From Streptomyces albicerus (GTDB taxonomy: Bacteria > Actinomycetota > Actinomycetes > Streptomycetales > Streptomycetaceae), in the NCBI RefSeq assembly GCF_008905045.1, contig NZ_VWMY01000079.1, forward strand, positions 1 through 43,285: a stretch of DNA of 43,285 nt. Reading direction: 5' to 3'. The stretch's first letter is position 1. Each line of letters starts with the position of its first letter. The notes under the pieces are model-generated. The model saw nothing but the letters and a program-made list of their open reading frames with translations. It ran no database searches and was not told the DNA's origin. The position numbers were made by a program, and so were the translations under genes. Of the stretch, positions 25,097-32,916 are shown in pieces.

Positions 25097-26326
25097 TCAG
25101 GGGGCCGCGCGGAGCACGACCGCGGAGTTGAAGCCGCCACGCCCCCGGGCCAGCACCAGGGCGCAGCGCAGCGGGGCACCGCGGCGCGGGGCGCCGGTGA
25201 CCAGGTCGACGGGACAGTCGGCGGCGGGCTGCCCGGTGCCGGGCGTGGGCGGGATGACCTGGTCGCGCAGGGCGAGCAGGGCCGCGGCGAGGTCCAGTGC
25301 GGAGCCGCCGGCGAGCAGCCGCCCGGTCATCGCCTTGGGCGCGGTGACGGGCACGCCGTAGGGCCCGAACAGCGCGGCGAGCGCCGCGGCCTCGGCCCGG
25401 TCGGCCGCCCGCTGTCCGGCCGCGTCCGCGAACACCACGTCCACGTCGCCCGGTTGTGCCCCGGCGTCGGCGAGCGCCAGCCGGGCGGCGTCGCCGAGCC
25501 GCGGCGTTGTCCCGCCGTCGAAGGTGGCGGCGTACCCGGCAAGACTGCCGTACACGGTGGCGCCCCGCTCCCGCGCGCTGTCGGCGTCCTCCAGGACGAG
25601 CATCGCGCCGCCCTCTCCGGCGACGTGACCGCCCGCGTCGGCGGCGAACGGCAGGTAGGCGCGCTGCGGGTCGTCGACCGTGGACAGCAGGCCGTCCGCC
25701 AGGTGGGCGGTCCAGCCCCACGGGCACAGCGCCGAGTCGGCGCCGCCGGTGACGACGAGCCGGCTGCCCTTGCGGATCTGCCGGCGGGCCTGCGCGGCGG
25801 CGTCGAGGCCGCCCGCCTGCTCGGAGACGAGGACACCGCTCGCGCCGCGCGTGCCGTGCCGGATGGAGAGCTGGCCGGTGTTGGCGGCGTTGAACCAGGC
25901 GAACGCCTGATAGGCGCTGACGTGTTTGCTGCCCTGGTGCCACAGCGCCTGCAGTTCGCGCTGCCCGAACTCGAAGCCGCCGGCCGAGCTGGCGGTGACC
26001 ACGCTCGCCGCGTACTCGGGCAGCGCGTCCAGGTCGGCGCCGCAGTCGTCGACGGCCTCCTTGGCCATGGCCAGGGCGAGCCGGGTGACCCGGTCGGTCT
26101 GCGGCAGCAGCCTGCCGGGCACGTGCTCCTCGTCGGTGAAGCCGGGCACCTCGCCCGCCAGGCGCACCGGATAGCCGGAGGCGTCGAAGCGGGTGACCGC
26201 TCCCACCGCGGTACGGCCCCGCAGCGCGGCGGCCCACCAGGTGGCGGTGCCGAGCCCGCCGGGTGCGGCGATGCCGATGCCGGTGAACACGGCGGTGGCC
26301 CGGGCCACCGAGACGGTGCCGCTCAC
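25097..26326 (-). CDS. Chain length factor (KS-beta)
   Basis: 409-residue partner of KS-alpha. The catalytic Cys position holds Gln (SEQAGGLDA, near 170), the hallmark of chain-length factors, which set chain length and may generate acetyl starter by decarboxylation. GGHVAGEGGAMLVLEDA and the N-terminal GIGIAAPGG match the thiolase fold. The GTG start overlaps the KS-alpha stop by four bases (GTGA), giving the fixed ratio needed for the heterodimer. The gate residues that set chain length cannot be read without alignment. Confidence 0.95.
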   Translation of the reverse strand: MSGTVSVARATAVFTGIGIAAPGGLGTATWWAAALRGRTAVGAVTRFDASGYPVRLAGEVPGFTDEEHVPGRLLPQTDRVTRLALAMAKEAVDDCGADLDALPEYAASVVTASSAGGFEFGQRELQALWHQGSKHVSAYQAFAWFNAANTGQLSIRHGTRGASGVLVSEQAGGLDAAAQARRQIRKGSRLVVTGGADSALCPWGWTAHLADGLLSTVDDPQRAYLPFAADAGGHVAGEGGAMLVLEDADSARERGATVYGSLAGYAATFDGGTTPRLGDAARLALADAGAQPGDVDVVFADAAGQRAADRAEAAALAALFGPYGVPVTAPKAMTGRLLAGGSALDLAAALLALRDQVIPPTPGTGQPAADCPVDLVTGAPRRGAPLRCALVLARGRGGFNSAVVLRAAP

Positions 26327-27588
26327 GCGGCCTCCTTGAGCCGGGGGCGGGTGAGGACCATGGCGCTCTGGAACCCGCCGAACCCGCTGGCGACGCTGAC
26401 GACGGTGTCGGTGCGGTGCGCGCGGGCGGTCAGCGGCGTGTAGTCGAGGTCGCAGGCCGGGTCGGGTTCGTGCAGGTTGGCCGTGGGCGGCACGGTGTCG
26501 TGGGTGATGGCCAGGGCGCACGCGGCGGCTTCGAGGGAGCCGATCGCGCCGAGCGAGTGCCCGATCATCGACTTGATGGAGCTGACGGGCACCTCGTAGG
26601 CCCGCGCCCGAAGGCTCTGCTTGAACGCGGCGGTCTCGTGCCGGTCGTTCTGCTTGGTGCCCGACCCGTGCGCGTTGACGTAGTCGACGGTGGACGGGTC
26701 GCGGCGCGCCTCGTCGAGCGCCCGCCCGATCGCCCGCGCCATCTCCTCGCCGTCGGACCTCAGCCCGGTCATGTGGTAGGCGTTGCTGAGGCTGGCGAAC
26801 CCGGCGATCTCGGCATACGCCCGCGCCCCGCGCCGCCGCGCCCGCCCGGCCTCCTCCAGCACGAGAACGGCCGACCCCTCCCCCAGCACGAACCCGTTGC
26901 GGCTGCGGTCGAAGGGCCGCGACGCCGTGCCGGGCTCGTCATTGCGCGGGCTGGTGGCGCGGATCGCGTCGAACGAGGCAACGGAGATCGGGGAGATCGG
27001 CGCCTCGGTGGCCCCGGCCAGCATCACGTCGGCGCTGCCCTCCCGGATCAGCTCCACGGCGTGCCCGACCGAGTCGAGCCCCGAGGTGCAGCCGGTGGAC
27101 ACCATGGCGACGGGGCCCTGCGCGCCCGCGTCCCGGGCGACCTCGGCCGCCATCGAGCTGGGCACGAAGTAGTCGAACAGATGCGCCACGGCCCTGCGGT
27201 GGTCGACGTTCCAGCGGGCCCCGCGGTCGCTGACCCGGGCGTACTCGCGGTCCAGGCCGGTGGTGCAGCCGACCGCGCTGCCGAGCGTGACCCCGCAGCG
27301 CACCGGGTCGAGCCCGTCGGCGACACCGCTGTCGGCGCGTGCCTCGCGGGCGGCGACGAGGGCGAACTGCGCCGCCCGGTCGAGGCGCATCGCCTCCTCG
27401 GAGGTGAAGCCGTGGGCCGCGGGGTCGAAGTCGGCCTCGGCGGCGATGCGCGAGCGGTAACCGGTCGCATCGAAGAGGGAGATGGGACGGGTGGCGGTGC
27501 GGCCAGCGGTGAGCAGATCCCAGAACGCCAGGGTTCCGGTCGCTCCCGGGGCGACGACACCGATCCCGGTGATGACGACACGCCTCAT
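26323..27588 (-). CDS. KS-alpha, minimal type II PKS ketosynthase
   Basis: 421-residue ketosynthase that elongates with malonyl-ACP. The catalytic Cys is in STGCTSGLDSVGH (about 167). Histidines are in VNAHGSGTKQND (about 308) and KSMIGHSLGAIGS (about 345). Other signs are the GFVLGEGSAVLVLE and FGGFQSAMVL segments. It is translationally coupled to the thioesterase upstream and to the CLF downstream. It defines the cluster as aromatic. No KSIII gene is present, so the starter is probably acetyl from decarboxylation or an acyl unit from the AMP-ligase (inference). Confidence 0.97.
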   Translation of the reverse strand: MRRVVITGIGVVAPGATGTLAFWDLLTAGRTATRPISLFDATGYRSRIAAEADFDPAAHGFTSEEAMRLDRAAQFALVAAREARADSGVADGLDPVRCGVTLGSAVGCTTGLDREYARVSDRGARWNVDHRRAVAHLFDYFVPSSMAAEVARDAGAQGPVAMVSTGCTSGLDSVGHAVELIREGSADVMLAGATEAPISPISVASFDAIRATSPRNDEPGTASRPFDRSRNGFVLGEGSAVLVLEEAGRARRRGARAYAEIAGFASLSNAYHMTGLRSDGEEMARAIGRALDEARRDPSTVDYVNAHGSGTKQNDRHETAAFKQSLRARAYEVPVSSIKSMIGHSLGAIGSLEAAACALAITHDTVPPTANLHEPDPACDLDYTPLTARAHRTDTVVSVASGFGGFQSAMVLTRPRLKEAA

Positions 27589-28373
27589 CGGCTGTTCCTC
27601 ACGGTCGTGCGCGCGGGTGGCGGAGTCTGTGACGCCAGTCGCCGCGCGACACGGCACGCGCGCCCCACGATCCGGGGTGTCTGGCGTTCTCGTACGAAGA
27701 AGTGGTCGCCGGCGACCATCCGCAGGGCGACCGGAGCGGTGCTGAAGCGGCGCCAGCCGGCGAGCGCCTCGGAGGGCACTACGGGATCGTCCGCGCCGCC
27801 GAGCACGAGCAGCGGCACCTCCAGCGGCCCGCCGGTTGAGGGGTCGACGGCGGCCGCGCGCAGGGCCGCGGCCAGCCTCAGGTCGTCGCGGAGAACGGGC
27901 AGCACGGCCCGGTGCCACACACCGCCGGGCGCCGTCGCGGCGGAGGCGGGCAACAGTCCCAGGTCGGCGAGCAGCCGCAGCAGCCGGTCGGCGGGAGCGT
28001 CGGCCGCGTTCACCAGCGCGGGCGCCTCGTGCGGCGACGGCGCGGCACCGAGGCCGACGAACGCGGGCGCAGGCCGCCCCTGGTCGGCGAGGACCCGGGC
28101 CAGGGTGTAGGCGACGAGGGCGCCGAGGCTGTGCCCGTAGAGGGCGAACGGCCCCTGATCCGCACGCCGGCGGGGGAACACGTCGAGGAAGGCGCCGAGG
28201 AGGCCGTCACGGCCGGTGACCCGGGCCTCATGGCGACGGCTCCCCCGTCCGGGCAGCGCCAGCGGCACGATCTCGACGCCCGCCCCGGCCGCGGCGGGCC
28301 AGCGGCGGAAGCAGTCGACGCCGGCACCGGCGTGCGCGAAGCAGTAGAGCGTCACGGGCCGGTCGTCGGGCAT
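27585..28373 (-). CDS. Type II thioesterase (first)
   Basis: 262-residue alpha/beta hydrolase of the RifR/GrsT type: FAHAGAG oxyanion segment near 11, nucleophile in YGHSLGALVAY near 82, Asp in LGGADDPVV near 205 and His in AGDHFFVRE near 235. It removes misloaded acyl groups from carrier proteins. ATG preceded by AAGGAGG; the stop overlaps the KS-alpha start by four bases. Here it likely edits the ACP or PCP. A second copy is at 29731-30531. It heads the minimal PKS operon. Confidence 0.92.
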   Translation of the reverse strand: MPDDRPVTLYCFAHAGAGVDCFRRWPAAAGAGVEIVPLALPGRGSRRHEARVTGRDGLLGAFLDVFPRRRADQGPFALYGHSLGALVAYTLARVLADQGRPAPAFVGLGAAPSPHEAPALVNAADAPADRLLRLLADLGLLPASAATAPGGVWHRAVLPVLRDDLRLAAALRAAAVDPSTGGPLEVPLLVLGGADDPVVPSEALAGWRRFSTAPVALRMVAGDHFFVRERQTPRIVGRACRVARRLASQTPPPARTTVRNSR

Positions 28374-28402
28374 GCGCGGCCTCCTTCGGCGGACCCCGTT
28401 TC

Positions 28403-28434
28403 GCCTCGGGGTGAGGCGTTCCTTGCCCCGAGGC
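28403..28434. promoter_or_regulatory. Hairpin before the minimal PKS operon
   Basis: GCCTCGGGG (28403-28411) and CCCCGAGGC (28426-28434) form a 9-bp stem around a 14-base loop, 30 bases before the thioesterase ATG. It can be an operator, a leader hairpin, or a terminator of the leftward SARP transcript. CGCTTGAGG lies at 28456-28464. The rest of 28374-28625 shows no gene. Confidence 0.45.
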
Positions 28435-28625
28435 TCACCGACCGGCCTGGAGAAGCGCTTGAGGACCCGTCAGGCTCCTCTGGAACGGGGACGGGGGCAA
28501 GGAGCGTCGTGGACGGCGGACCGGAAGGCACCGGTCCGCCGCGCGCGCCGCGGCACGCGGCCCGCGTGGCGCGAAACCGTCACCGCCCACGTACTCGCGA
28601 CGGTGGGGCGCCGCGAGGGTGGGCA

Positions 28626-29447
28626 TCAGGCGGCGAAGAGGTCGAACGTCGAGGTGCACCGCGGTCCCGCCAGCACGTCCAGCTGCGGGTCGACGGCGAG
28701 CATGGCCTGGTGCAGCCGCTGCAACTGCGGCGAGGGCTCCACCCCGAGCTCGTCGATCAGCCGCATCCGCAGCTTGCGGTAGGCCTCGAGCGCCCCGGCC
28801 TGCCGCCCCGACCGGTACAGCGCCACCATGACCTGCGCGTGCAGACCCTCGTGCTGGGGGTGACGGGCCGTCAGGTCGGTGAGCTCGGCGATGAGTTCGG
28901 CGTGCCGGCCGAGTCGGAGGTCGGCGTCGATGCGCCGCTCCACGGTGCCCAGGCGGCTCTCCTCCAGCCGCCTGACCTCGATCTCCAGGATCGGCCCGAC
29001 GCGCACGTCGACCAGGGCCGCCCCCGTCCACAGGTCGAGGGCCGCCCGCAGCCGCTGCGCCGACACCTCGTTGTCCCCCGCCTCGAAGGCGACCTGCCCC
29101 TCCCGCGCCAGGCGCTCGTACTCGTGCACGTCGACGCAGCTCTCGGGGATCTGCAGCAGATACCCCCCGTGCCGGGTGGCCAGCACTTCCTTGGCGCTGG
29201 CGGGAGAGCTCGGGCCCATCGCGGTACCCAGCCTCCTGCGCAGCTGGAGGATGTACGTCTGCAGGGTGGTCAGCGCGCTCTGCGGCGGGTCGGTCCCCCA
29301 GATCTCCTCCATGAGCATCGGAACGGGCATGACCCGCCCCGGATAGAGCGCCATCAGCGACAGGATCTGCCGCGGCTTGGCCGCTGTAGGAACGATTGAT
29401 CCCCCGTTGACCTCGGCACTCAACGGACCCAGAACCTGAATCCTCAC
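28626..29447 (-). CDS. SARP-family activator (first)
   Basis: 273-residue Streptomyces antibiotic regulatory protein: OmpR-like winged helix (about 1-95; RIQVLGPLSAEVNGG, TTLQTYILQLRRRLG) followed by a bacterial transcriptional activator domain (about 98-245; HEYERLAREGQVAF, ALEAYRKLRMRLIDELG). It binds short direct repeats overlapping -35 regions. GTG start with GGAGGACACC. It is encoded just upstream of the minimal PKS operon and divergently from the second thioesterase, so it is the likeliest direct activator of the KS genes. Its own promoter lies in 29448-29730. Confidence 0.93.
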   Translation of the reverse strand: MRIQVLGPLSAEVNGGSIVPTAAKPRQILSLMALYPGRVMPVPMLMEEIWGTDPPQSALTTLQTYILQLRRRLGTAMGPSSPASAKEVLATRHGGYLLQIPESCVDVHEYERLAREGQVAFEAGDNEVSAQRLRAALDLWTGAALVDVRVGPILEIEVRRLEESRLGTVERRIDADLRLGRHAELIAELTDLTARHPQHEGLHAQVMVALYRSGRQAGALEAYRKLRMRLIDELGVEPSPQLQRLHQAMLAVDPQLDVLAGPRCTSTFDLFAA

Positions 29448-29730
29448 GGTGTCCTCCGTAGTGGTCGAGCTCTCTGTCCAGTTCCTTTCGTTGGCCAGAA
29501 ATCTGTGCCGCGAGTGACGCTAGCCGGGCCCGTTTCCAGCAAGCGAAGTTCTGTAGCGGCCCTCTAGCCGACCTCCAAGTGCGGTATTGCCAAGGGGCGT
29601 TGAGCCACTAAAGAACGCCTGTACAAATACTCGGAGTGAACTCCTGGTTCCACTCCTTCGGTGATCGCGCGGATATCGTTCGGTGCATTCCGACACACAT
29701 TCGGGATACCGCTGTTCGGACGGAGGCGCG
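29448..29730. promoter_or_regulatory. Divergent promoter region between SARP1 and thioesterase 2
   Basis: 283 bases with visibly lower GC content than the coding sequence. I see GGAGTGAACTCC as an imperfect dyad near 29634 and the near-repeat ATTCCGACACACATTCGGGAT near 29688. No gene. Promoters for both directions are expected. Confidence 0.45.
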
Positions 29731-30531
29731 ATGGAATGCACCGGCCCTGGACCGGGCGGCCCGCAGGAGCCCGGCACCGGCGGTGGGCTGCGGCTCTTCG
29801 TGTTCCCGCACGCGGGAGGCTGGAGTCTGATGTTCCAGGACTGGCCGGACCACTTTCCGCCCGACTGGCGCGTGCGGGCGCTGGACGCACCGGGCCACGG
29901 GCCGCTGCTGGACACGCCGCCGCTCACCGACGGCGAGGCCCTTGTCGCCCATTTCCTCGACCTGCTCACCCCGGAAATCACCGACGACCGCACCCCGTTC
30001 GCGTTCTTCGGCCACAGCATGGGATCCCTCGTGGCGTACGAGCTGACCCGCCGGCTTCTGGCGGAAGGACTGACTTTGCCGGTGTGGCTGGGAATCTCCG
30101 CCTTCAGCGTCCCGCAGCCGGGCGACGAGACGGCCCCACTGCTCGACAGCGCGCTGTCCGACGACGCATTGCGCCACCGGCTGGCCGCGCTCGGCGGCAC
30201 CCCCGCACCGGTGCTCGCGGACCCGTATCTGTGGACGGTCTTCGCGCCGGCGATCCGCGCCGACCTCGCCGTGCTGCGCGGCTTGCGCACGGCACCGGCC
30301 GGCGCCCCGCTGCCGGTCGCGCTCTCCGCCTTCGCGGGCGCCCGCGACCGGGCGGCGCCCCCCGCGCGGATCGCCCCGTGGGCCGACCGCACCGAGCACT
30401 TCCTCGGTCTGCGGGTCTTTTCCGGCGGCCACTTCTACTTCCAGGACGACCTCGCCGCCCTGGCCGCCCAGGTCACCGCCGACGTGCACACCGCGCTGCG
30501 GGCCCGGGCCGCGGTCGCGGGTGCCCGGTGA
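29731..30531 (+). CDS. Type II thioesterase (second)
   Basis: 266-residue alpha/beta hydrolase: FPHAGGWSLMFQDWPDH near 26, nucleophile in FFGHSMGSLVAYEL near 94, His in FSGGHFYFQDDL near 237. The acid residue is likely in the FAGARDRAAP segment, where Asp follows Arg. ATG with GGAGGCGCG; an upstream in-frame ATG at 29683 is rejected as lacking a ribosome binding site. The stop overlaps the SARP2 start (GTGA). Two type II thioesterases in one cluster suggest separate editing of PKS and NRPS carriers. Confidence 0.9.
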   Translation: MECTGPGPGGPQEPGTGGGLRLFVFPHAGGWSLMFQDWPDHFPPDWRVRALDAPGHGPLLDTPPLTDGEALVAHFLDLLTPEITDDRTPFAFFGHSMGSLVAYELTRRLLAEGLTLPVWLGISAFSVPQPGDETAPLLDSALSDDALRHRLAALGGTPAPVLADPYLWTVFAPAIRADLAVLRGLRTAPAGAPLPVALSAFAGARDRAAPPARIAPWADRTEHFLGLRVFSGGHFYFQDDLAALAAQVTADVHTALRARAAVAGAR

Positions 30532-31532
30532 TCGGGGCGGGCAGCGAGCTGCGGCTCCTGGGCCCGGTGGAGGTGCACCACCCGCGCACCGGGTCGCGTG
30601 TCGTACCACCCGGCGCCAAGCAGCGGGCCCTGCTGGCCACACTGGCCGTCGAGGCCGGACACACCGTCTCCGTCGAACGGCTCACCGACGAACTGTGGGG
30701 CGCCCGCCCGCCGCGCAGCGCGGCCAACGCCGTGCAGGCGCACGTCGCCCGGCTGCGCAGGCTGCTCGGGCCGCCGGACGGCCCGGCGGTCCGCGAGACG
30801 ATCGTGACCGAGCCCACGGGATATCTGCTGCGGCTCGGCGAAGCGAGCACCGACGCCGAGCACTTCCGCCGGCTGTCCGCCGAGGGACGCGCCGCAGCCG
30901 CCTGCGACCCCGACCGCGGGGCCGCGCTCCTGGACCGCGCGCTGTCCCTGTGGCGGGGCCCGGCGCTCGCGGACTGCCGTGGCGGCCCGATCTGCGCGGC
31001 GGAGGCCGACCGGCTGGAGGAGCAGCGGCTGCTGGCGCTGGAGGCGTTCTACGAGGCGAGGCTGCGTTCGGCACGCCCCGACGGCATCACCGGCGAGCTG
31101 GAACGGCTGGCGGAGGAACACCCTCTGCGGGAACGGTTCTCCGACCTGCTGATGGTGGCCCTGCACCGCGCCGACCGCCGCTCCGAAGCCCTCGCGGTCT
31201 ACGAGCGGGTGCGCCGGCGGCTCGCCACCGAACTCGGCGTGGACCCCGGACCGTCCCTGCGCGGCCGCCGCGCGGCCCTGCTGCGCCACGGTCCGCCCCC
31301 GTCCCCCGTACGGGAACAGGGCTCCGGGGGGTACGAGGAATACCGGGCGTACGCGAAGGACACGGAGGACACGGCGTACGACGGCCCGGCCCTGGGGGCG
31401 GCCGAGATGGCACGCATCGGCAGGCGGCTGGAGGAGCTGTCGTACGAACTGCGCGAACTGACCCGCCGTTTCGAGGCCCTGAGGGCCGGCCATCACGCCG
31501 CCGCCCCGCTCGCCCCGTCCCCTCGCCGCTGA
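30528..31532 (+). CDS. SARP-family activator (second)
   Basis: 334-residue SARP with the DNA-binding domain (about 6-100; LRLLGPVEVHHPR, VVPPGAKQRALLATLAVEAG) and the BTA domain to about 250 (LAVYERVRRRLATELG). A C-terminal tail of about 80 residues is rich in Tyr/Glu and helix (MARIGRRLEELSYELRELTR), longer than the usual SARP. GTG start overlapping the thioesterase stop, so it is co-translated with it. It probably activates another part of the cluster than SARP1. Confidence 0.9.
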   Translation: MIGAGSELRLLGPVEVHHPRTGSRVVPPGAKQRALLATLAVEAGHTVSVERLTDELWGARPPRSAANAVQAHVARLRRLLGPPDGPAVRETIVTEPTGYLLRLGEASTDAEHFRRLSAEGRAAAACDPDRGAALLDRALSLWRGPALADCRGGPICAAEADRLEEQRLLALEAFYEARLRSARPDGITGELERLAEEHPLRERFSDLLMVALHRADRRSEALAVYERVRRRLATELGVDPGPSLRGRRAALLRHGPPPSPVREQGSGGYEEYRAYAKDTEDTAYDGPALGAAEMARIGRRLEELSYELRELTRRFEALRAGHHAAAPLAPSPRR

Positions 31533-31539
31533 AGCGTGT

Positions 31540-31843
31540 TGCAGAAGGATCTTGTAGTTCTTCATCCGGGCGAAGGCCTGGGACGCGGCCGCTGGATGAC
31601 CCGGCACACCGTCGGCGGCGAGACGGCGAGCAGCGGCGCGAGCTGCCGCAGGGTCAGGTCGGTGCGGTAGCAGACCGCCACCAGCACCACCCGCTCCGCC
31701 GGCGGCAGGCACCACGGCCGCCCGCCGCCAGGACCGTTTCCGCCCGGCTCCCCCACCACCCGTAACAAGCCTTCGAACTGCCGCATCCGCAGACCCGTGA
31801 ACGTCTCCGCCCACAACGGATCAGCCCTCAACACCCCACGCAT
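31540..31843 (-). pseudogene. IS5-type transposase remnant
   Basis: From 31843 leftwards the minus strand reads an IS5-family N-terminus (MRGVLRADPLWAETFTGLRM, LTLRQLAPLLAVSPPTVCRV) for about 85 codons. Near 31590 it jumps, with a frame change, to the C-terminal end (FARMKNYKIL). About two thirds of the gene, including the DDE residues, is gone. GTGTTGC occurs at both sides (31536 and 31890) and may mark the old insertion. It is a scar between SARP2 and the PPTase block. The rest of 31844-32076 shows no gene. Confidence 0.7.
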
Positions 31844-32076
31844 ACAAGGGAAATGCCCAGATCACAGCCTTCTGCGGCACGCTTGAGGGCGTGTTGCGAA
31901 AGTCCCCGCCCCAGGCTCCGGCCGGCAGGTGCCCCCCGCCCCGCGTCGCCCGTCACGCCCTCTCGCCGCACCGGCCGAAAGCCCGAGTACGTCCCGTGCG
32001 AGGACGTCCGGCCGGCACCGAACGCCGCTCCTTCTCCCACCAAGATCCATCAGAAACCCCCTGGCCCCGTCCCTGT

Positions 32077-32916
32077 TCAGCGGGCGGTCGCCCCGGCCAG
32101 CGGGGGGCCGCCGAGGGGTTCGGGCAGCGCGATCCGGCGCGGTGCGGCCCTGCCCCAGGGGAATCCGTGGTGCAGCTGGAGCACCGGGTCCTGCCCGTCG
32201 GCGGCCTGCACGGCGACGGCGACCAGCACATCGGGGACGGGCTCCAGCTCGACGAACCGCCACCGCCCGGACCGGTCGTCCGCGGGCGGCCTGAACCCCT
32301 TCACCCCGCGGTCCTCGGCCAGGTCGAAGGCGAACTCGTCGAAGGGCAGGCCGAGTCCGAGGCCGCGCGCCTTGGAGTAGGCCTCCTTCAGCGTCCACAG
32401 GCGCAGCACGCGCCGGTCGCGCGCATGTCCCGGCGCGGCCCTGGCCACCCATTCCTGTTCCTCGGGGGCAAACGTCTCCACGATGGTGTCCAGGGCGTGC
32501 GCGTCCCGGGCGAGCCGCTCGACGTCCACGCCGATGCGCTGCCCGCGCATCACGCCGAGCAGGTTGTAGCCGCCTGCGTGGGAGAGGTTGAAGTCGAGTT
32601 GTGGCCCGCCCCGGGGCAGTCCGCCGTCGGGGGGCTGGAGAAAGGGCCGCCCCCGCGAGGAACGGAAGATGACGAGCTCGGCCTCGGCCAGTCCGGCCTC
32701 CAGCGCGAGCGCCCGCCGCACCAGGGTGTGCGCGACCAGGTACTGGCGACGGTCGCGTTCGAACAGGAACCTGCCTGCGATCTCCTGTTCGTGCTCATCG
32801 AGCCAATGCGTGGCGAGCACCCCGGCGATGGCGGGGGCGAGGTCGTCGTTGGCGCAGATCCACAGCTTCACCGGTGCGGGCGCGGCCCGGCCCCCATCCG
32901 GTGCGGGGAGCGTCAT
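32077..32916 (-). CDS. Sfp-type 4'-phosphopantetheinyl transferase (second)
   Basis: 279-residue PPTase with LSHAGGYNLLG (about 115), IGVDVE (about 128) and WTLKEAYSKARGLGLGLPFD (about 174). Only moderately similar to the copy at 10706-11557. Its ATG overlaps the stop of the degenerate KS gene by four bases, and the tandem-ACP gene lies just upstream, so it likely primes those ACPs. The C-terminal tail carries a basic/proline segment. Confidence 0.92.
   Translation of the reverse strand: MTLPAPDGGRAAPAPVKLWICANDDLAPAIAGVLATHWLDEHEQEIAGRFLFERDRRQYLVAHTLVRRALALEAGLAEAELVIFRSSRGRPFLQPPDGGLPRGGPQLDFNLSHAGGYNLLGVMRGQRIGVDVERLARDAHALDTIVETFAPEEQEWVARAAPGHARDRRVLRLWTLKEAYSKARGLGLGLPFDEFAFDLAEDRGVKGFRPPADDRSGRWRFVELEPVPDVLVAVAVQAADGQDPVLQLHHGFPWGRAAPRRIALPEPLGGPPLAGATAR

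Noticed and set aside
29683..29730. Upstream ATG for the second thioesterase
   Set aside because: No ribosome binding site before it; the ATG at 29731 follows GGAGG at a good distance.
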